In this document: positions 20,659 through 28,937 of the stretch, one piece after another
Layout of the letters: every line of letters begins with the position of its first letter
How positions within the stretch are numbered: the stretch's first letter is position 1
Source of the DNA: a virus
Virus record (IMG/VR): IMGVR_UViG_3300025133_000448
Span: 1 to 29,770 of that record
DNA length: 29,770 bases
Direction: 5' to 3' (one strand)
Program-made: the position numbers and the translations under genes
Notes under the pieces: generated by a model
Seen by the model: the letters and a program-made list of their open reading frames with translations, nothing else
What the model was told of the DNA's origin: nothing
The model's database searches: none

Positions 20659-22065
20659 ATGACCGACACACCTGGTCAGGGCACAGTTGTCCCTCACTTC
20701 AACAGGTACGATAAGCCCTTTCAGGAGAAGATCCTTCAGGCTCTACTGACTGACCGCGACTGGTCAGCTCAAATGGTCGAAGTGATGACTCCAGAGTACT
20801 TTGAGCTCAAGTATCTACACTTCCTGACCGAAAAGTACTTCGAGCACTTTCAGCGTCACCGGACATTCCCGTCCATCTCGCTCATTGCGGCGATGGTCAA
20901 GGATGAGCTCCGCGGAACCGATGAGCGAATTCTCAAGCAGCAGATCGTTGAGTATCTTCATCGCATCAAGTTCACGCCGGCACTTCAAGATCTTGCGGAG
21001 GTAAAGGATAGGACCATTGAGTTCTGTCGAAAGCAGGCGATGAAGGAGGCACTCACGCAGTGTGTGGATCTCATTGAGGAGGGAAAGAACGAGCAGGTCA
21101 CGGAGGTCATGAAGACTGCGCTTTCTGTGGGCGTTCCCACCTCTACAGGGCACGATTTCTTCGAAGACTTCGAAGCTCGGTTCGCGGCACAAACTCGAGT
21201 ACCTTGTCCGACGGGAATCCCACAGCTTGACCGAGAAGATGTTTTGGCGGGAGGTCTAGCTCGAGGAGAGCTGGGTGTCATTACTGCTAATACTGGTGTC
21301 GGCAAGTCTCACATGCTTGTCAATTTCGGAGCTCACGCACTTCGACAGGGCAAGAACGTACTCCACTACACGTTTGAGCTTTCAGAAACAAAAGTTGGAC
21401 TTCGCTACGACTCCAATCTGTGTGACATTCCAAGCAACGAAGTGATTGTGAACAAGGAAACTGTTCGCAAGGCTTATGAAGGGATGGAACTGGGCCGGCT
21501 CATCATCAAGGAGTACCCGACTGGATCAGCGTCAGTTGTCACTTTGCGCTCTCACATTGAGAAGCTGCAAATGAAGGGTTTCAAGCCGTCCCTCATACTT
21601 ATCGATTACGCGGACATCATGCGGTCCACGCGAAGCTACGATTCAATGAGGCACGAGCTCAAGCTGATCTACGTTGAAGTCCGAAACCTTTCGCAAGAGC
21701 TTGGTGTCCCCATCTGGACTGCTAGTCAGGCCAACCGGGATTCTGCAAACTCTGAGATTGTGGGTCTTGAGAACATGGCTGAGGCGTATGGCAAGGCCAT
21801 GGTCGCCGATGTTGTCATCTCGATCTCTCGAAAGGCGTCCGAGAAGGCAACTGGCTTCGGTCGACTGTTCGTTGCTAAGAATCGTGCTGGTCGAGACGGC
21901 TTGCTCTTTCACATCAAGTTGGATACTGCACGGTCGAAGGTGACTGCTGCAGATCCAGATGAGGAGCAGACGTTTGCTGAGGCAGCGGTGCAAGACGAGG
22001 CATACAAAAAGACTCGTCTGACTGAGGCCTACAATGAACTCAAGGCTGAAATCGCGGCTAAGTGA
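20659..22065 (+). CDS. Replicative DNA helicase, DnaB / T4 gp41 family
   Basis: The product is 468 residues with an AGAGGAAAG ribosome binding site. The N-terminal domain (about residues 1-170) is helical, as in DnaB-type helicases. The RecA-like core has Walker A ITANTGVGKSHM, Walker B LILIDYADIM, and the PIWTASQANRD block with its sensor residues. Later blocks include GKAMVADVVISISRK and GRLFVAKNRAGRDG, where the arginine-finger region of the family lies. It would form a hexamer on the lagging strand and unwind the fork. The gene is uninterrupted, although gp41 genes of related phages are known to carry inteins at conserved sites. No primase gene is seen in the window. Confidence 0.88.
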   Translation: MTDTPGQGTVVPHFNRYDKPFQEKILQALLTDRDWSAQMVEVMTPEYFELKYLHFLTEKYFEHFQRHRTFPSISLIAAMVKDELRGTDERILKQQIVEYLHRIKFTPALQDLAEVKDRTIEFCRKQAMKEALTQCVDLIEEGKNEQVTEVMKTALSVGVPTSTGHDFFEDFEARFAAQTRVPCPTGIPQLDREDVLAGGLARGELGVITANTGVGKSHMLVNFGAHALRQGKNVLHYTFELSETKVGLRYDSNLCDIPSNEVIVNKETVRKAYEGMELGRLIIKEYPTGSASVVTLRSHIEKLQMKGFKPSLILIDYADIMRSTRSYDSMRHELKLIYVEVRNLSQELGVPIWTASQANRDSANSEIVGLENMAEAYGKAMVADVVISISRKASEKATGFGRLFVAKNRAGRDGLLFHIKLDTARSKVTAADPDEEQTFAEAAVQDEAYKKTRLTEAYNELKAEIAAK

Positions 22066-22127
22066 ACTGAGTATAGTATCGTGCCTGTAAAGTTCGCATT
22101 GAACAGCGTACGCTCTGGAGAGGCCTA

Positions 22128-25100
22128 ATGGCGACATTGCAAGAAGTGACAGCAGCGTCACTCGACTATTTCAACGGCGACAAGCTCGCGGCAAACGTTT
22201 TTGCGACAAAGTATCCGTTGATGTCACCAGACGGCGACATTCTAGAAGTGACGCCCGATGATATGCATCGCCGGATGGCTCGGGAGTTTGCGCGAGTTGA
22301 GTCAAAGTACGCCAATCCCATGTCGGAAGATGACATCTACGAGCTCCTAAAGGACTTCAGATACGTTATCCCTCAGGGCTCTCCCATGTCTGGGATCGGG
22401 AACTCCCACCAGATTCAGTCATTGTCAAACTGCTTTGTCGTCGAGTCGCCCTATGACTCGTATGGCGGCATTATGAAGACTGATCAAGAGCTGGTTCAGA
22501 TCATGAAGCGGAGAGGTGGAGTCGGGACCGATGTCTCTTCACTCCGCCCCGAAGGGATGGGCACTAGCAATGCTGCCAAGACCTCTACCGGCATCGTGTC
22601 CTTTATGGGTCGCTACTCGAACACAACTCGAGAAGTAGCACAGAACGGCCGGCGAGGGGCGCTGATGATCTCAGTGTCCATTCATCACCCGCAGATTCTG
22701 GACTTCATTCGGTCCAAGCGCAACCGAGATAAGGTCACGGGTGCCAACATCTCTATTCGTCTTACAGACGAGTTCATGGAGGCTGTGCTCGCCGACGAGG
22801 ACTACGAAGTCCGATTCCCAGTTGACAGTGACACGCCTCTGGTTTCCCAGCGTGTTAGTGCAAAGGAGATCTGGGACGAGATTGTTGAGTCAGCTCACCA
22901 GTACGCTGAGCCCGGACTGCTGTTCTGGGACAATGTCACTAAGTACTCACCTGCTGACATTTACGCCGATCTGGGGTTTAAGACAATCTCGACGAATCCT
23001 TGCGTGACAGGCGACACGCTCATCGCTGTTGCCGATGGTCGAAACGCTGTACCCATTTCACAGCTTGCCGCCGAAGGAGTTGATGTTCCTGTCTACTCTG
23101 TTGATCCGAAGTCCGGAAAGACTGTTATCAAGATGGGACGAAATCCTCGAGCAACCAAGACAAATCAGCCGATTTGGAAGGTCACTCTCGACGATGGCTC
23201 AGTGCTTCGAGGGACGTATGATCACCGAATCCTGGTGAAGACTTCGAACGGCCGAGAATACGTTGAGCTCTACAAGTTGCAACCAGACGACAGCATTGTG
23301 CCGTTTAACTCGTTCAACTCAAACGGTTATCGGCAGGTCTGCAACACGGGAGCACCTCTCAAGGGAGAGGGCTTCAGGAATCGTCGTCAGTATCGACTAG
23401 TTCACGAATTCTATGAAGGTGAAACTAACGCAAAGACTCACGCGATTCATCACCGGAATTTTGACAGTCTCAATGACTCGATTGACAACCTGGAGATCAT
23501 GTTGCACGAGGATCATCGAGCACTCCATGCAGATCGGATTCGCGGTGATCAAAATCCGTATCACCAGATGTCGAATGAGTGGAAAGAATCATTTGCTTCT
23601 CACTCTGGAGAGACCAATGGTCACTACAGTGGGCTTACGAATGAGGAGCTGATTTCTCTTGGGCGAGACGTCTATGCTCGAGAGGGCCGATTCACAAAGT
23701 GCCTCTGGGCCGACGCAGCAAAGTCTTCGGGCGCTCCGATTCATGTCGCAAACGACTTTCGATTCGGATCTTTCTCGAACTTCAAGAGTAGTGTGATCGG
23801 AAACCACAAGGTTGTCTCAGTAGAACACACAATGGAGCGAGAGGATGTCTATAACATCACAGTCGATGACAACCATAACTACTGTGTAATTACATCAACT
23901 GAGGATGATCGGTTCGTCAAGTCCTCGGGTATCTGCATCAAGAATTGCGGAGAAATTCCACTCTGCGCATACGATTCGTGTCGTTTGATGGTCATCAATT
24001 TGCTGTCGTTTGTGCGAAATCCTTTCACGGATTTGAGTGCTTTCGATTTTAATGCCTTTTCGCTTGTTGTTCAGCAGGCCCAGCGGTTGATGGATGACCT
24101 TATCGATCTTGAGCTCGAGCAGGTTGAAAAGATCATTGCCAAGATCGAGGCTGATCCTGAGCCAGACGATGTCAAGCAGGCAGAGCTCGACCTCTGGTGC
24201 AAGATTCGTGAGAAGGCTGTCAATGGTCGCCGGACAGGCCTGGGTGTAACAGCTGTTGGTGACATGCTGGCAGCACTGGGAATTCGTTACGGCTCTGACG
24301 AGAGCATCGACTTTGTCGAGCAGGTCTATAAAAATCTCAATCTGAATGCTTACCGGTCGTCATGCCAACTTGCTAAGGAGCGGGGAGCGTTCCCGATCTT
24401 TGACTTTGAACGTGAGCAAGGTCACCCATTCATGGAGCGTATCTGGGAGGCAAATCCCGAGCTTCGCGAGATGATGCGCGAATTTGGCCGACGGAACATC
24501 GCACTTCTCACTACTGCACCAGCAGGGTCGGTGAGCTTGATGACCAAGTCGGTGGGTGATTACTTTGGTGTCACTTCGGGTATTGAGCAGTCGACATATT
24601 TGAAGCTCACACGACGCAAGAAGATCATGCCAGGTGAAGATGTCCCTGTCGACTTCATTGACCAGAACGGTGATAAGTGGACTGAGTTCGATGTCTCTCA
24701 CGCAGGATTCAAGGCTTGGGCCGAGATTACTGGGAACAGCACTGATGACGTGGAGAAGAGCCCTTATTGCGGCGCAACTATCGATGACGTTGATTGGGTT
24801 GCTAAGGTCAAGATGCAGGCAGCAGCACAGAAGTGGGTCTGTCACGCCATCTCAAACACTACAAACTTGCCTGAAGATGTCTCTCGAGAGGTTGTCTCGC
24901 AAGTCTACTTGGCCGGCTGGCAGTCGGGATGCAAGGGTGTCACTGTCTACCGAGAGGGTTCACGGACGGGAGTCATTGTCAAGGAGTCCGCAGCTACACC
25001 CGAGGACGTTCACGTTCCGCATTCTGCTGTCAAGCGCCCCGAAGAGCTCCCGTGCGAGATCCATCAAGTCTCCATCAAGGGTGAGAAGTGGACTATTCTC

Positions 25101-25565
25101 GTGGGTATGATGTCTGGACTTCCGTACGAAGTCATGGGCGGACTCTCTGAGATGATTGAGATTCCACGCAAGTACAAGCAAGGAACGCTGATCAAGCGAG
25201 CTCGAAAGACGATGCCATCGATTTACGATCTCAAGGTGGGAGAGAACGGAGACGAGTTCAAGATCAAGGACATCGTCGACGCCTTCGACAATCCAGAGCA
25301 CTCCACGCACACTCGCCTGCTGTCGCTTGGGTTGCGCCACGGCGCCAGCGTCAATTATGTTGCTGAGCAGCTTCACAAGGGCGACAAGGAATCTGATCTC
25401 TTCAGCTTCTCCAAGGTTCTTGCTCGCGTGCTCAAGAAGTACATTGATGACGGAACAAAGCCTGGCGGGTCAGCTAACTGTCCCGACTGTGGAGCTGAAG
25501 ATTCAATGCGCTACACCGAAGGCTGCGTTGCTTGTCTGTCATGTGGCAGCAGTAAGTGTTCATGA
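22128..25565 (+). CDS. nrdJ: Class II (cobalamin-dependent) ribonucleotide reductase, interrupted by an intein
   Basis: The precursor is 1145 residues; without the intein (residues 292-606) the enzyme is 830. The reductase barrel shows SNCFVVESPYDSYGGIM, RRGGVGTDVSSLRP and NTTREVAQNGRRGALMISV. The active-site loop NP-CGEIPL is split by the intein immediately before the Cys expected to carry the thiyl radical. LLTTAPAGSVSLM and the YCGATIDDVDW region follow. The C-terminus has a TSCPD-like domain (CEIHQVSIKGEKWTILVGMM) and a Cys-rich end (CPDCG, CVACLSCGSSKC) typical of NrdJ. It reduces ribonucleotides using adenosylcobalamin, needs no NrdB partner, and is followed by a thioredoxin gene, its likely reductant. 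The RBS is GGAGAGG. Confidence 0.92.
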   Translation: MATLQEVTAASLDYFNGDKLAANVFATKYPLMSPDGDILEVTPDDMHRRMAREFARVESKYANPMSEDDIYELLKDFRYVIPQGSPMSGIGNSHQIQSLSNCFVVESPYDSYGGIMKTDQELVQIMKRRGGVGTDVSSLRPEGMGTSNAAKTSTGIVSFMGRYSNTTREVAQNGRRGALMISVSIHHPQILDFIRSKRNRDKVTGANISIRLTDEFMEAVLADEDYEVRFPVDSDTPLVSQRVSAKEIWDEIVESAHQYAEPGLLFWDNVTKYSPADIYADLGFKTISTNPCVTGDTLIAVADGRNAVPISQLAAEGVDVPVYSVDPKSGKTVIKMGRNPRATKTNQPIWKVTLDDGSVLRGTYDHRILVKTSNGREYVELYKLQPDDSIVPFNSFNSNGYRQVCNTGAPLKGEGFRNRRQYRLVHEFYEGETNAKTHAIHHRNFDSLNDSIDNLEIMLHEDHRALHADRIRGDQNPYHQMSNEWKESFASHSGETNGHYSGLTNEELISLGRDVYAREGRFTKCLWADAAKSSGAPIHVANDFRFGSFSNFKSSVIGNHKVVSVEHTMEREDVYNITVDDNHNYCVITSTEDDRFVKSSGICIKNCGEIPLCAYDSCRLMVINLLSFVRNPFTDLSAFDFNAFSLVVQQAQRLMDDLIDLELEQVEKIIAKIEADPEPDDVKQAELDLWCKIREKAVNGRRTGLGVTAVGDMLAALGIRYGSDESIDFVEQVYKNLNLNAYRSSCQLAKERGAFPIFDFEREQGHPFMERIWEANPELREMMREFGRRNIALLTTAPAGSVSLMTKSVGDYFGVTSGIEQSTYLKLTRRKKIMPGEDVPVDFIDQNGDKWTEFDVSHAGFKAWAEITGNSTDDVEKSPYCGATIDDVDWVAKVKMQAAAQKWVCHAISNTTNLPEDVSREVVSQVYLAGWQSGCKGVTVYREGSRTGVIVKESAATPEDVHVPHSAVKRPEELPCEIHQVSIKGEKWTILVGMMSGLPYEVMGGLSEMIEIPRKYKQGTLIKRARKTMPSIYDLKVGENGDEFKIKDIVDAFDNPEHSTHTRLLSLGLRHGASVNYVAEQLHKGDKESDLFSFSKVLARVLKKYIDDGTKPGGSANCPDCGAEDSMRYTEGCVACLSCGSSKCS
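23001..23945 (+). mobile_element. Intein with HNH homing endonuclease in nrdJ
   Basis: The 315-residue in-frame insertion begins with Cys (CVTGDTLIAVADG, block A). Block B is RGTYDHRILVKT with the T-x-x-H pattern, block F is VYNITVDDNHNYCVI, and it ends SSGICIKN directly before the extein Cys (block G, terminal Asn). The residue before the terminal Asn is Lys rather than the common His. Between blocks B and F lies an HNH nuclease (AIHHRNFDSLNDSIDNLEIM, then EDHRALH; precursor residues about 440-470). The remaining residues up to block F probably bind DNA. The insertion point is the NP-CGE active-site loop, a classic choice that cannot be lost imprecisely without killing the enzyme. Confidence 0.9.
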
Positions 25566-25587
25566 TTAACAAACTCTAGGAGAGAGC

Positions 25588-25893
25588 GTGAGCCCGATTG
25601 ACAATTTTGAAACCGATGTCCTCAACTCCGGCGTGCCAGTCTTGGTAGACTTTTACGCTGATTGGTGTAGCCCTTGTCGTGCGCTTGCACCCAAGCTGGA
25701 CGCACTTAGTGAGATTCACGGTGAAGCTTTGCGAGTTGTCAAGGTTGACATTGAAGAGTTTCCTGATCTTGCTTCGCAGTACAGCATTCGAGCCCTTCCT
25801 ACTCTGATGACTTTCAAGTCAGGAGAAGTGGTAGGCACACACGTCGGAATGGCAAGCAACGATCAGCTTAATGCCCTGGTTGGTGTCCTGTAA
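25588..25893 (+). CDS. trxA: Thioredoxin
   Basis: The product is 101 residues from GTG 25588 with AGGAGAG upstream. The active site is FYADWCSPCRALAPKLD, a WCSPC instead of the usual WCGPC. The cis-proline region is ALPTLMTFKSGEVVG. The length and strand order match a minimal single-domain thioredoxin. It lies 22 nt after nrdJ, so it most likely re-reduces the NrdJ C-terminal cysteines. The Gly-to-Ser change in the CxxC is seen in some thioredoxins and may shift the redox potential. Confidence 0.92.
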   Translation: MSPIDNFETDVLNSGVPVLVDFYADWCSPCRALAPKLDALSEIHGEALRVVKVDIEEFPDLASQYSIRALPTLMTFKSGEVVGTHVGMASNDQLNALVGVL

Positions 25894-25912
25894 TCAGCGT
25901 GCATCTAAGGTT

Positions 25913-25934
25913 TGCTGTGTAGTAAAATACAGCA
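25913..25934 (+). promoter_or_regulatory. Inverted repeat with AT-rich centre upstream of the cca gene
   Basis: TGCTGT (25913-25918) and ACAGCA (25929-25934) flank a 10-nt centre containing TAGTAAAAT. It could be a small hairpin or the -10 area of a promoter. It does not cover the cca ribosome binding site (GAGG at 25942-25945). Confidence 0.3.
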
Positions 25935-25950
25935 GCATGACGAGGTGAAC

Positions 25951-27168
25951 ATGAGTCTCTCTTTTCTGTTTGAGGCCGAGCGACGCGAGAAGTTCCAGAT
26001 GGACCTTCCAGCTGATTTGCTGAGCCTTGCCAAGGTCATTCGTAGCAAGGGTGAGCTTTTCGTCGTTGGTGGCGCTGTCCGCGATGTCCTCCTGGGCAAG
26101 GAGCCTAAGGATTACGACCTTGCAACTGACTTGCCGCCCGACGAGATCATCGCGCTCTTTCAAGGGCAGCCGGATCTTAAGATCGACCTTACGGGCAAAG
26201 ATTTTGGCGTTGTTCGAATCTGGACTCCTGAGGGTAGCGAGTACGAGATTGCGACCTTCCGAGAAGACTTGGGAGACGGCCGGCGACCTGACGCGGTCCG
26301 CTGGGCAACGATTGAAGATGACGTCAAGCGACGGGACCTTACCGTCAATGCACTGTTCTTCGACATTGACAAGGGCGAGATCGTTGACCTTGTCGGCGGC
26401 ATTGACGACCTGCAGAACGGTGTCATCCGCGCCGTTGGAGAGCCCTCTCTGCGATTTGAAGAGGATCCCCTGCGGACGCTTCGTGCAATCCGCTTTGCGG
26501 CAAGGATGGGCTCTGAGCTTGATCCTGAGACTTCCCGAGCAGTTGCTGCTGTTGCATCGAAAGCGTTGTCAGGTGTCTCTGCTGACCGAATCCAGGATGA
26601 ATTCGTCAAGGGCATCAAGAGTGCAGTAGATCCCGCGCAGTACGTAGAGCTGGCGAAGACACACAATCTTTTGCCTCACATCTTTCCGGGATTGACCATC
26701 GCAACGACTGCTGTCCCGCGCTCAAGCCTCGAAGTTCAGCTGGCTACGATGCTCCTGGGGAACAACCCCAAGGTCGTCCAGCAAGTCTTTGCAAAGATGC
26801 GTTTCAAAAGTGCGGTGTCAAACCAGACTGCGTTCCTTCTCCGGTTCGTCGAGATTGATTCCACGTCGGGCCCCAGCTTCAAGAAGGAGGCTAAGCGGTA
26901 CAAAGTCACTGATGAGCAGCTACGACAGTTCTCAGCTGCTGTGGGTGCACCAGAGTCGCGGGTTGTTGAAGCTTTCATTCAGTTCTCGAAGCAAGGCCCA
27001 GCAGCCAATCCTCGGGATCTGATGGCTCAAGGAATCCAGGGCGCGGCGCTCGGCAAGGCGCTCAATGCAGCTGAGACGGAAGCATTCGTTTCGCTACTCG
27101 GAGAGGCACTAAGAGCAACTCGAGTCTCCCAGGTACTAAGGCGAAAGATTCTTTCGGAGCTTGTGTAA
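25951..27168 (+). CDS. cca: tRNA nucleotidyltransferase (CCA-adding enzyme) / poly(A) polymerase family
   Basis: From ATG 25951 (GAGG at 5 nt; the frame is open a little further upstream) the product is 405 residues. The class II nucleotidyltransferase signature is clear: LFVVGGAVRDVLLGKEPKDYDLAT, with GGxVRD and the DxD metal site (DYD). ATFRED and RRDLTVNALFFD follow, then GGIDDLQNGVIRAVGEPSLRFEEDPLR (quoted in part: FEEDPLRTLRAIRFAARMG, motif with ERxxxE-like helices). The C-terminal part is less conserved. It would repair or complete tRNA 3' ends, or act on other RNA 3' ends. Its position after nrdJ and trx puts it in a metabolic support block. No tRNA gene is visible in the window. Confidence 0.88.
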   Translation: MSLSFLFEAERREKFQMDLPADLLSLAKVIRSKGELFVVGGAVRDVLLGKEPKDYDLATDLPPDEIIALFQGQPDLKIDLTGKDFGVVRIWTPEGSEYEIATFREDLGDGRRPDAVRWATIEDDVKRRDLTVNALFFDIDKGEIVDLVGGIDDLQNGVIRAVGEPSLRFEEDPLRTLRAIRFAARMGSELDPETSRAVAAVASKALSGVSADRIQDEFVKGIKSAVDPAQYVELAKTHNLLPHIFPGLTIATTAVPRSSLEVQLATMLLGNNPKVVQQVFAKMRFKSAVSNQTAFLLRFVEIDSTSGPSFKKEAKRYKVTDEQLRQFSAAVGAPESRVVEAFIQFSKQGPAANPRDLMAQGIQGAALGKALNAAETEAFVSLLGEALRATRVSQVLRRKILSELV

Positions 27169-27170
27169 AC

Positions 27171-27206
27171 CCACCTCCTCCTGTTGTAAGATATTTGAAG
27201 AGGTGG
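27171..27206 (+). promoter_or_regulatory. RBS-masking hairpin with promoter-like motif in its loop
   Basis: CCACCTC (27171-27177) pairs perfectly with GAGGTGG (27200-27206), which contains the ribosome binding site of ATG 27210; two more inner pairs are possible after one mismatch. The loop holds GATATTTGA (27190-27198), a variant of the GATA-N-TTAC motif. RNA reading through from cca would be masked. RNA starting from the loop would carry only the right arm. Confidence 0.45.
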
Positions 27207-27209
27207 CAC

Positions 27210-27497
27210 ATGGCAGAAACTTTCTATCTCGGTTCCTGGGCGGGTTGGCCCGCAGATCTCGCTCGTGAGCTGGGAGCGACAGAAGAAGTTGTCAAAAACG
27301 CAAAGGGCGAAGACTCCACCGTTTTTCTCGTCACGCTCGAAGCCGAACAGATTTTCGAATTGTCTCACAAATACGACGTGATGATTACCACACGATCAGA
27401 ACACCTCTCCAGGAAGCAGCTTCGCCAAGGCGTAAAGGCACAAACATGGAGAACTCTCTGGATCGATACGCAGGGCCGCCGCTTCTCGGTGCGCTAA
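27210..27497 (+). CDS. Small protein of unknown function
   Basis: The product is 95 residues from ATG 27210, with GAGG 6 nt upstream inside a hairpin arm. The frame is open 15 nt further (TTG 27195), but that codon has no RBS. The sequence is MAETFYLGSWAGWPADLARE, then an apparent alpha/beta part (TVFLVTLEAEQIFELSHKYDVMI) and a basic C-terminus (SRKQLRQGVKAQTWRTLW). No family is recognised. Confidence 0.6.
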   Translation: MAETFYLGSWAGWPADLARELGATEEVVKNAKGEDSTVFLVTLEAEQIFELSHKYDVMITTRSEHLSRKQLRQGVKAQTWRTLWIDTQGRRFSVR

Positions 27498-27586
27498 ACA
27501 ATTCAGCCTAGTATCCACTCGGATTGAGTTCTTCTAGCTCTCTCTGATTGACCCATCTATCTCTAGCAGCATCCAGGATGACCTTC

Positions 27587-27799
27587 ATGAGCAACGAAAA
27601 CACCAGCCCCGCTGCTACTAGCAAGCCCACGATTCTCTTGGTCTTTGACTCGGATGCAGATCGTCTGGAGTTCATCGGTCGCTACACGAATTCGGGGGAG
27701 CAGGAGATTGGCATCTATGCTTCGCCTATGGACAAGTCCGCGTCGTATCCCGAGAATTGGTACACGATGAAGATGGAAGTCGAAGAGCAGGAGTACTAA
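27587..27799 (+). CDS. Small acidic protein of unknown function
   Basis: The product is 70 residues from ATG 27587, preceded by CCAGGA at about 8 nt; in-frame ATGs at 27548 and 27578 are alternatives. It begins with a Ser/Thr/Pro-rich tail (NTSPAATSKPT), then TILLVFDSDADRLEFIGRYT, a strand followed by a helix. It ends in a very acidic segment (MKMEVEEQEY). The 89 nt before it hold no other gene. No family is recognised. Confidence 0.5.
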   Translation: MSNENTSPAATSKPTILLVFDSDADRLEFIGRYTNSGEQEIGIYASPMDKSASYPENWYTMKMEVEEQEY

Positions 27800-27800
27800 G

Positions 27801-28046
27801 TTGGATAACGTTTTTTGGCAACATGAACTTCGTGAAGCTGCATGCTTTGGCAGTGTCGACGACATCGAACTAGACGCAACGCGCCCGACGCCCGAAAATC
27901 CCACGCCATATGGCTACGATGTCAGTCATAGCATTCACGGTTCTTGGCAAGTTGCATCTGTGTCTGTGATTTTCAACAATACAGTTCTCATTGTCTGGAA
28001 GCGCCTCCTCATCGAGATTGACTCTCCGGAGAGGATGGAGCCGTGA
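27801..28046 (+). CDS. Small protein of unknown function
   Basis: The product is 81 residues from TTG 27801, 1 nt after the preceding stop, so probably translated by coupling (the upstream end GAGCAGGAG may serve as RBS). The C-terminal half (GSWQVASVSVIFNNTVLIVWKRLL) is beta-rich and hydrophobic. The N-terminal half is acidic. The stop overlaps the next GTG by 4 nt. No family is recognised. Confidence 0.5.
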   Translation: MDNVFWQHELREAACFGSVDDIELDATRPTPENPTPYGYDVSHSIHGSWQVASVSVIFNNTVLIVWKRLLIEIDSPERMEP

Positions 28047-28618
28047 ACAGCAAAGCTAAGCTTATCAAGGAAATTACGCAAGACGTCCATGAGAAGTGGA
28101 AGCCAGTTCTTGATGAAGAGATTCCCGACGATAGCTTAGCAGAGATCTATTCCAAAGTCCTGGGATCGATGAAGCCCAAGTGGAATGTCGACGATCTTGT
28201 TGAGATCTGGATCAAGAGTCCTGCGATTGGCTTGATCATTAGTCGAAGCTATCGAACTACTTCGATGACTTACGTGTACGAAGTTCTCGCTGATGGAGAA
28301 CTCCACGAAAGACGAGAGTCTAAGGTTTATGACATTGGCAAATCAGAGCAGCCCTTCTCATTTCCGAAGATTACAAACCCACCACACCAACTGATCCCTC
28401 AAGACATCATCAAAGTGCAACCGATGACTGCACCCAAGGGAAACATTTTTTACCTTGACTACACCTACGGAGACAAAGACAATGAGCAAGTTGAGCCGAC
28501 CCTCACAGCTGAGAGCAGTACAGAACGAATCGTTTCTGCTGTTCAAGAAGAAGAATCAGGACTATGGGGACGCATTTGCGGACTTTGGTCCCGTTGGCGT
28601 TCTGGTTCGCCTGGGTGA
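28043..28618 (+). CDS. Unknown protein with long C-terminal overlap into the next gene
   Basis: GTG 28043 has GGAG 10 nt upstream in the preceding gene. The product is 191 residues. The first 140 (DVHEKWKPVLDEEIPDD, WNVDDLVEIWIKSPAIGLII, MTYVYEVLADGELHERRESK) look like a small, partly beta domain. The last 45 residues overlap the downstream DUF1599-like gene by 137 nt and are of low-complexity, Trp/Arg/Gly-rich appearance (GLWGRICGLWSRWRSGSPG). The ancestral stop was therefore probably lost, so that the frame runs on. No family is recognised. Confidence 0.5.
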   Translation: MNSKAKLIKEITQDVHEKWKPVLDEEIPDDSLAEIYSKVLGSMKPKWNVDDLVEIWIKSPAIGLIISRSYRTTSMTYVYEVLADGELHERRESKVYDIGKSEQPFSFPKITNPPHQLIPQDIIKVQPMTAPKGNIFYLDYTYGDKDNEQVEPTLTAESSTERIVSAVQEEESGLWGRICGLWSRWRSGSPG

Positions 28619-28913
28619 CAAGCTTCGTCGCTTCACTTCGATCACGCAGTCGGGTGTGGCACTTGTCGATGACGAGAGTCTACGCGATACCCTCATTGAT
28701 CTTCACAACTACGCAGCAATGGCAGTCATTCTGATGGATGAGACTGCTGTCGACGCCGAAGACTTGGGTCCCGAATCAACGGACTTTGAAGATGCGTTTG
28801 ACGATTTGCTTGACACGCTATCTTGTGAGACCTCTTCGCCAGTTGACGATCGCGATATGCTTTCGAAGACTTGTGACGCCTTTGATCAGATGATCCAGAA
28901 TGGTGAGGACTGA
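28482..28913 (+). CDS. DUF1599-like protein (nucleotide modification associated domain 1)
   Basis: ATG 28482 (GGAG 9 nt upstream) gives 143 residues. The core FLLFKKKNQDYGDAFADFGP, then VGVLVRLGDKLRRFTSI and DDESLRDTLIDLHNYAAMAVILM, carries the signature 'kN.DYGdaf...G..g.liRl.DK..R...l......vddEsl.DTllDL.nYa.m'. This is the DUF1599 / NMAD1 pattern, a helical, MazG-like family seen in phages and tied to nucleotide modification or pool control. The C-terminal 50 residues are acidic and variable. The stop overlaps an ATG (TGATG) that begins the Fpg gene remnant. A role next to nucleotide metabolism fits; the biochemical function is not settled. Confidence 0.7.
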   Translation: MSKLSRPSQLRAVQNESFLLFKKKNQDYGDAFADFGPVGVLVRLGDKLRRFTSITQSGVALVDDESLRDTLIDLHNYAAMAVILMDETAVDAEDLGPESTDFEDAFDDLLDTLSCETSSPVDDRDMLSKTCDAFDQMIQNGED

Positions 28914-28936
28914 TGCCTGAAAGACCGATCCCTTAG
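28913..28936 (+). pseudogene. Remnant start of an Fpg/Nei glycosylase gene
   Basis: ATG 28913 overlaps the preceding stop (TGATG) and has GAGG upstream, a normal operon junction. It encodes only MPERPIP before TAG. MPE(G/A)PE is the near-invariant N-terminus of Fpg/Nei glycosylases, with Pro2 and Glu3 catalytic, and the intact coding sequence (PEAPEVR) resumes 0.7 kb downstream after a GIY-YIG gene. I read this as the original gene start, cut off by the insertion. The matching part is short (Pro2, Glu3, Pro5), so the claim leans on context. Confidence 0.55.
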
Positions 28937-28937
28937 G

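Noticed and set aside
23001-23945. Split (trans-splicing) intein or fractured nrdJ
   Set aside because: The reading frame is continuous across N-extein, intein, nuclease and C-extein, so this is an ordinary cis-splicing intein.
25912-25950. cca start at TTG 25912
   Set aside because: ATG 25951 has a well-spaced GAGG. The extra 13 residues do not look like part of the enzyme family.
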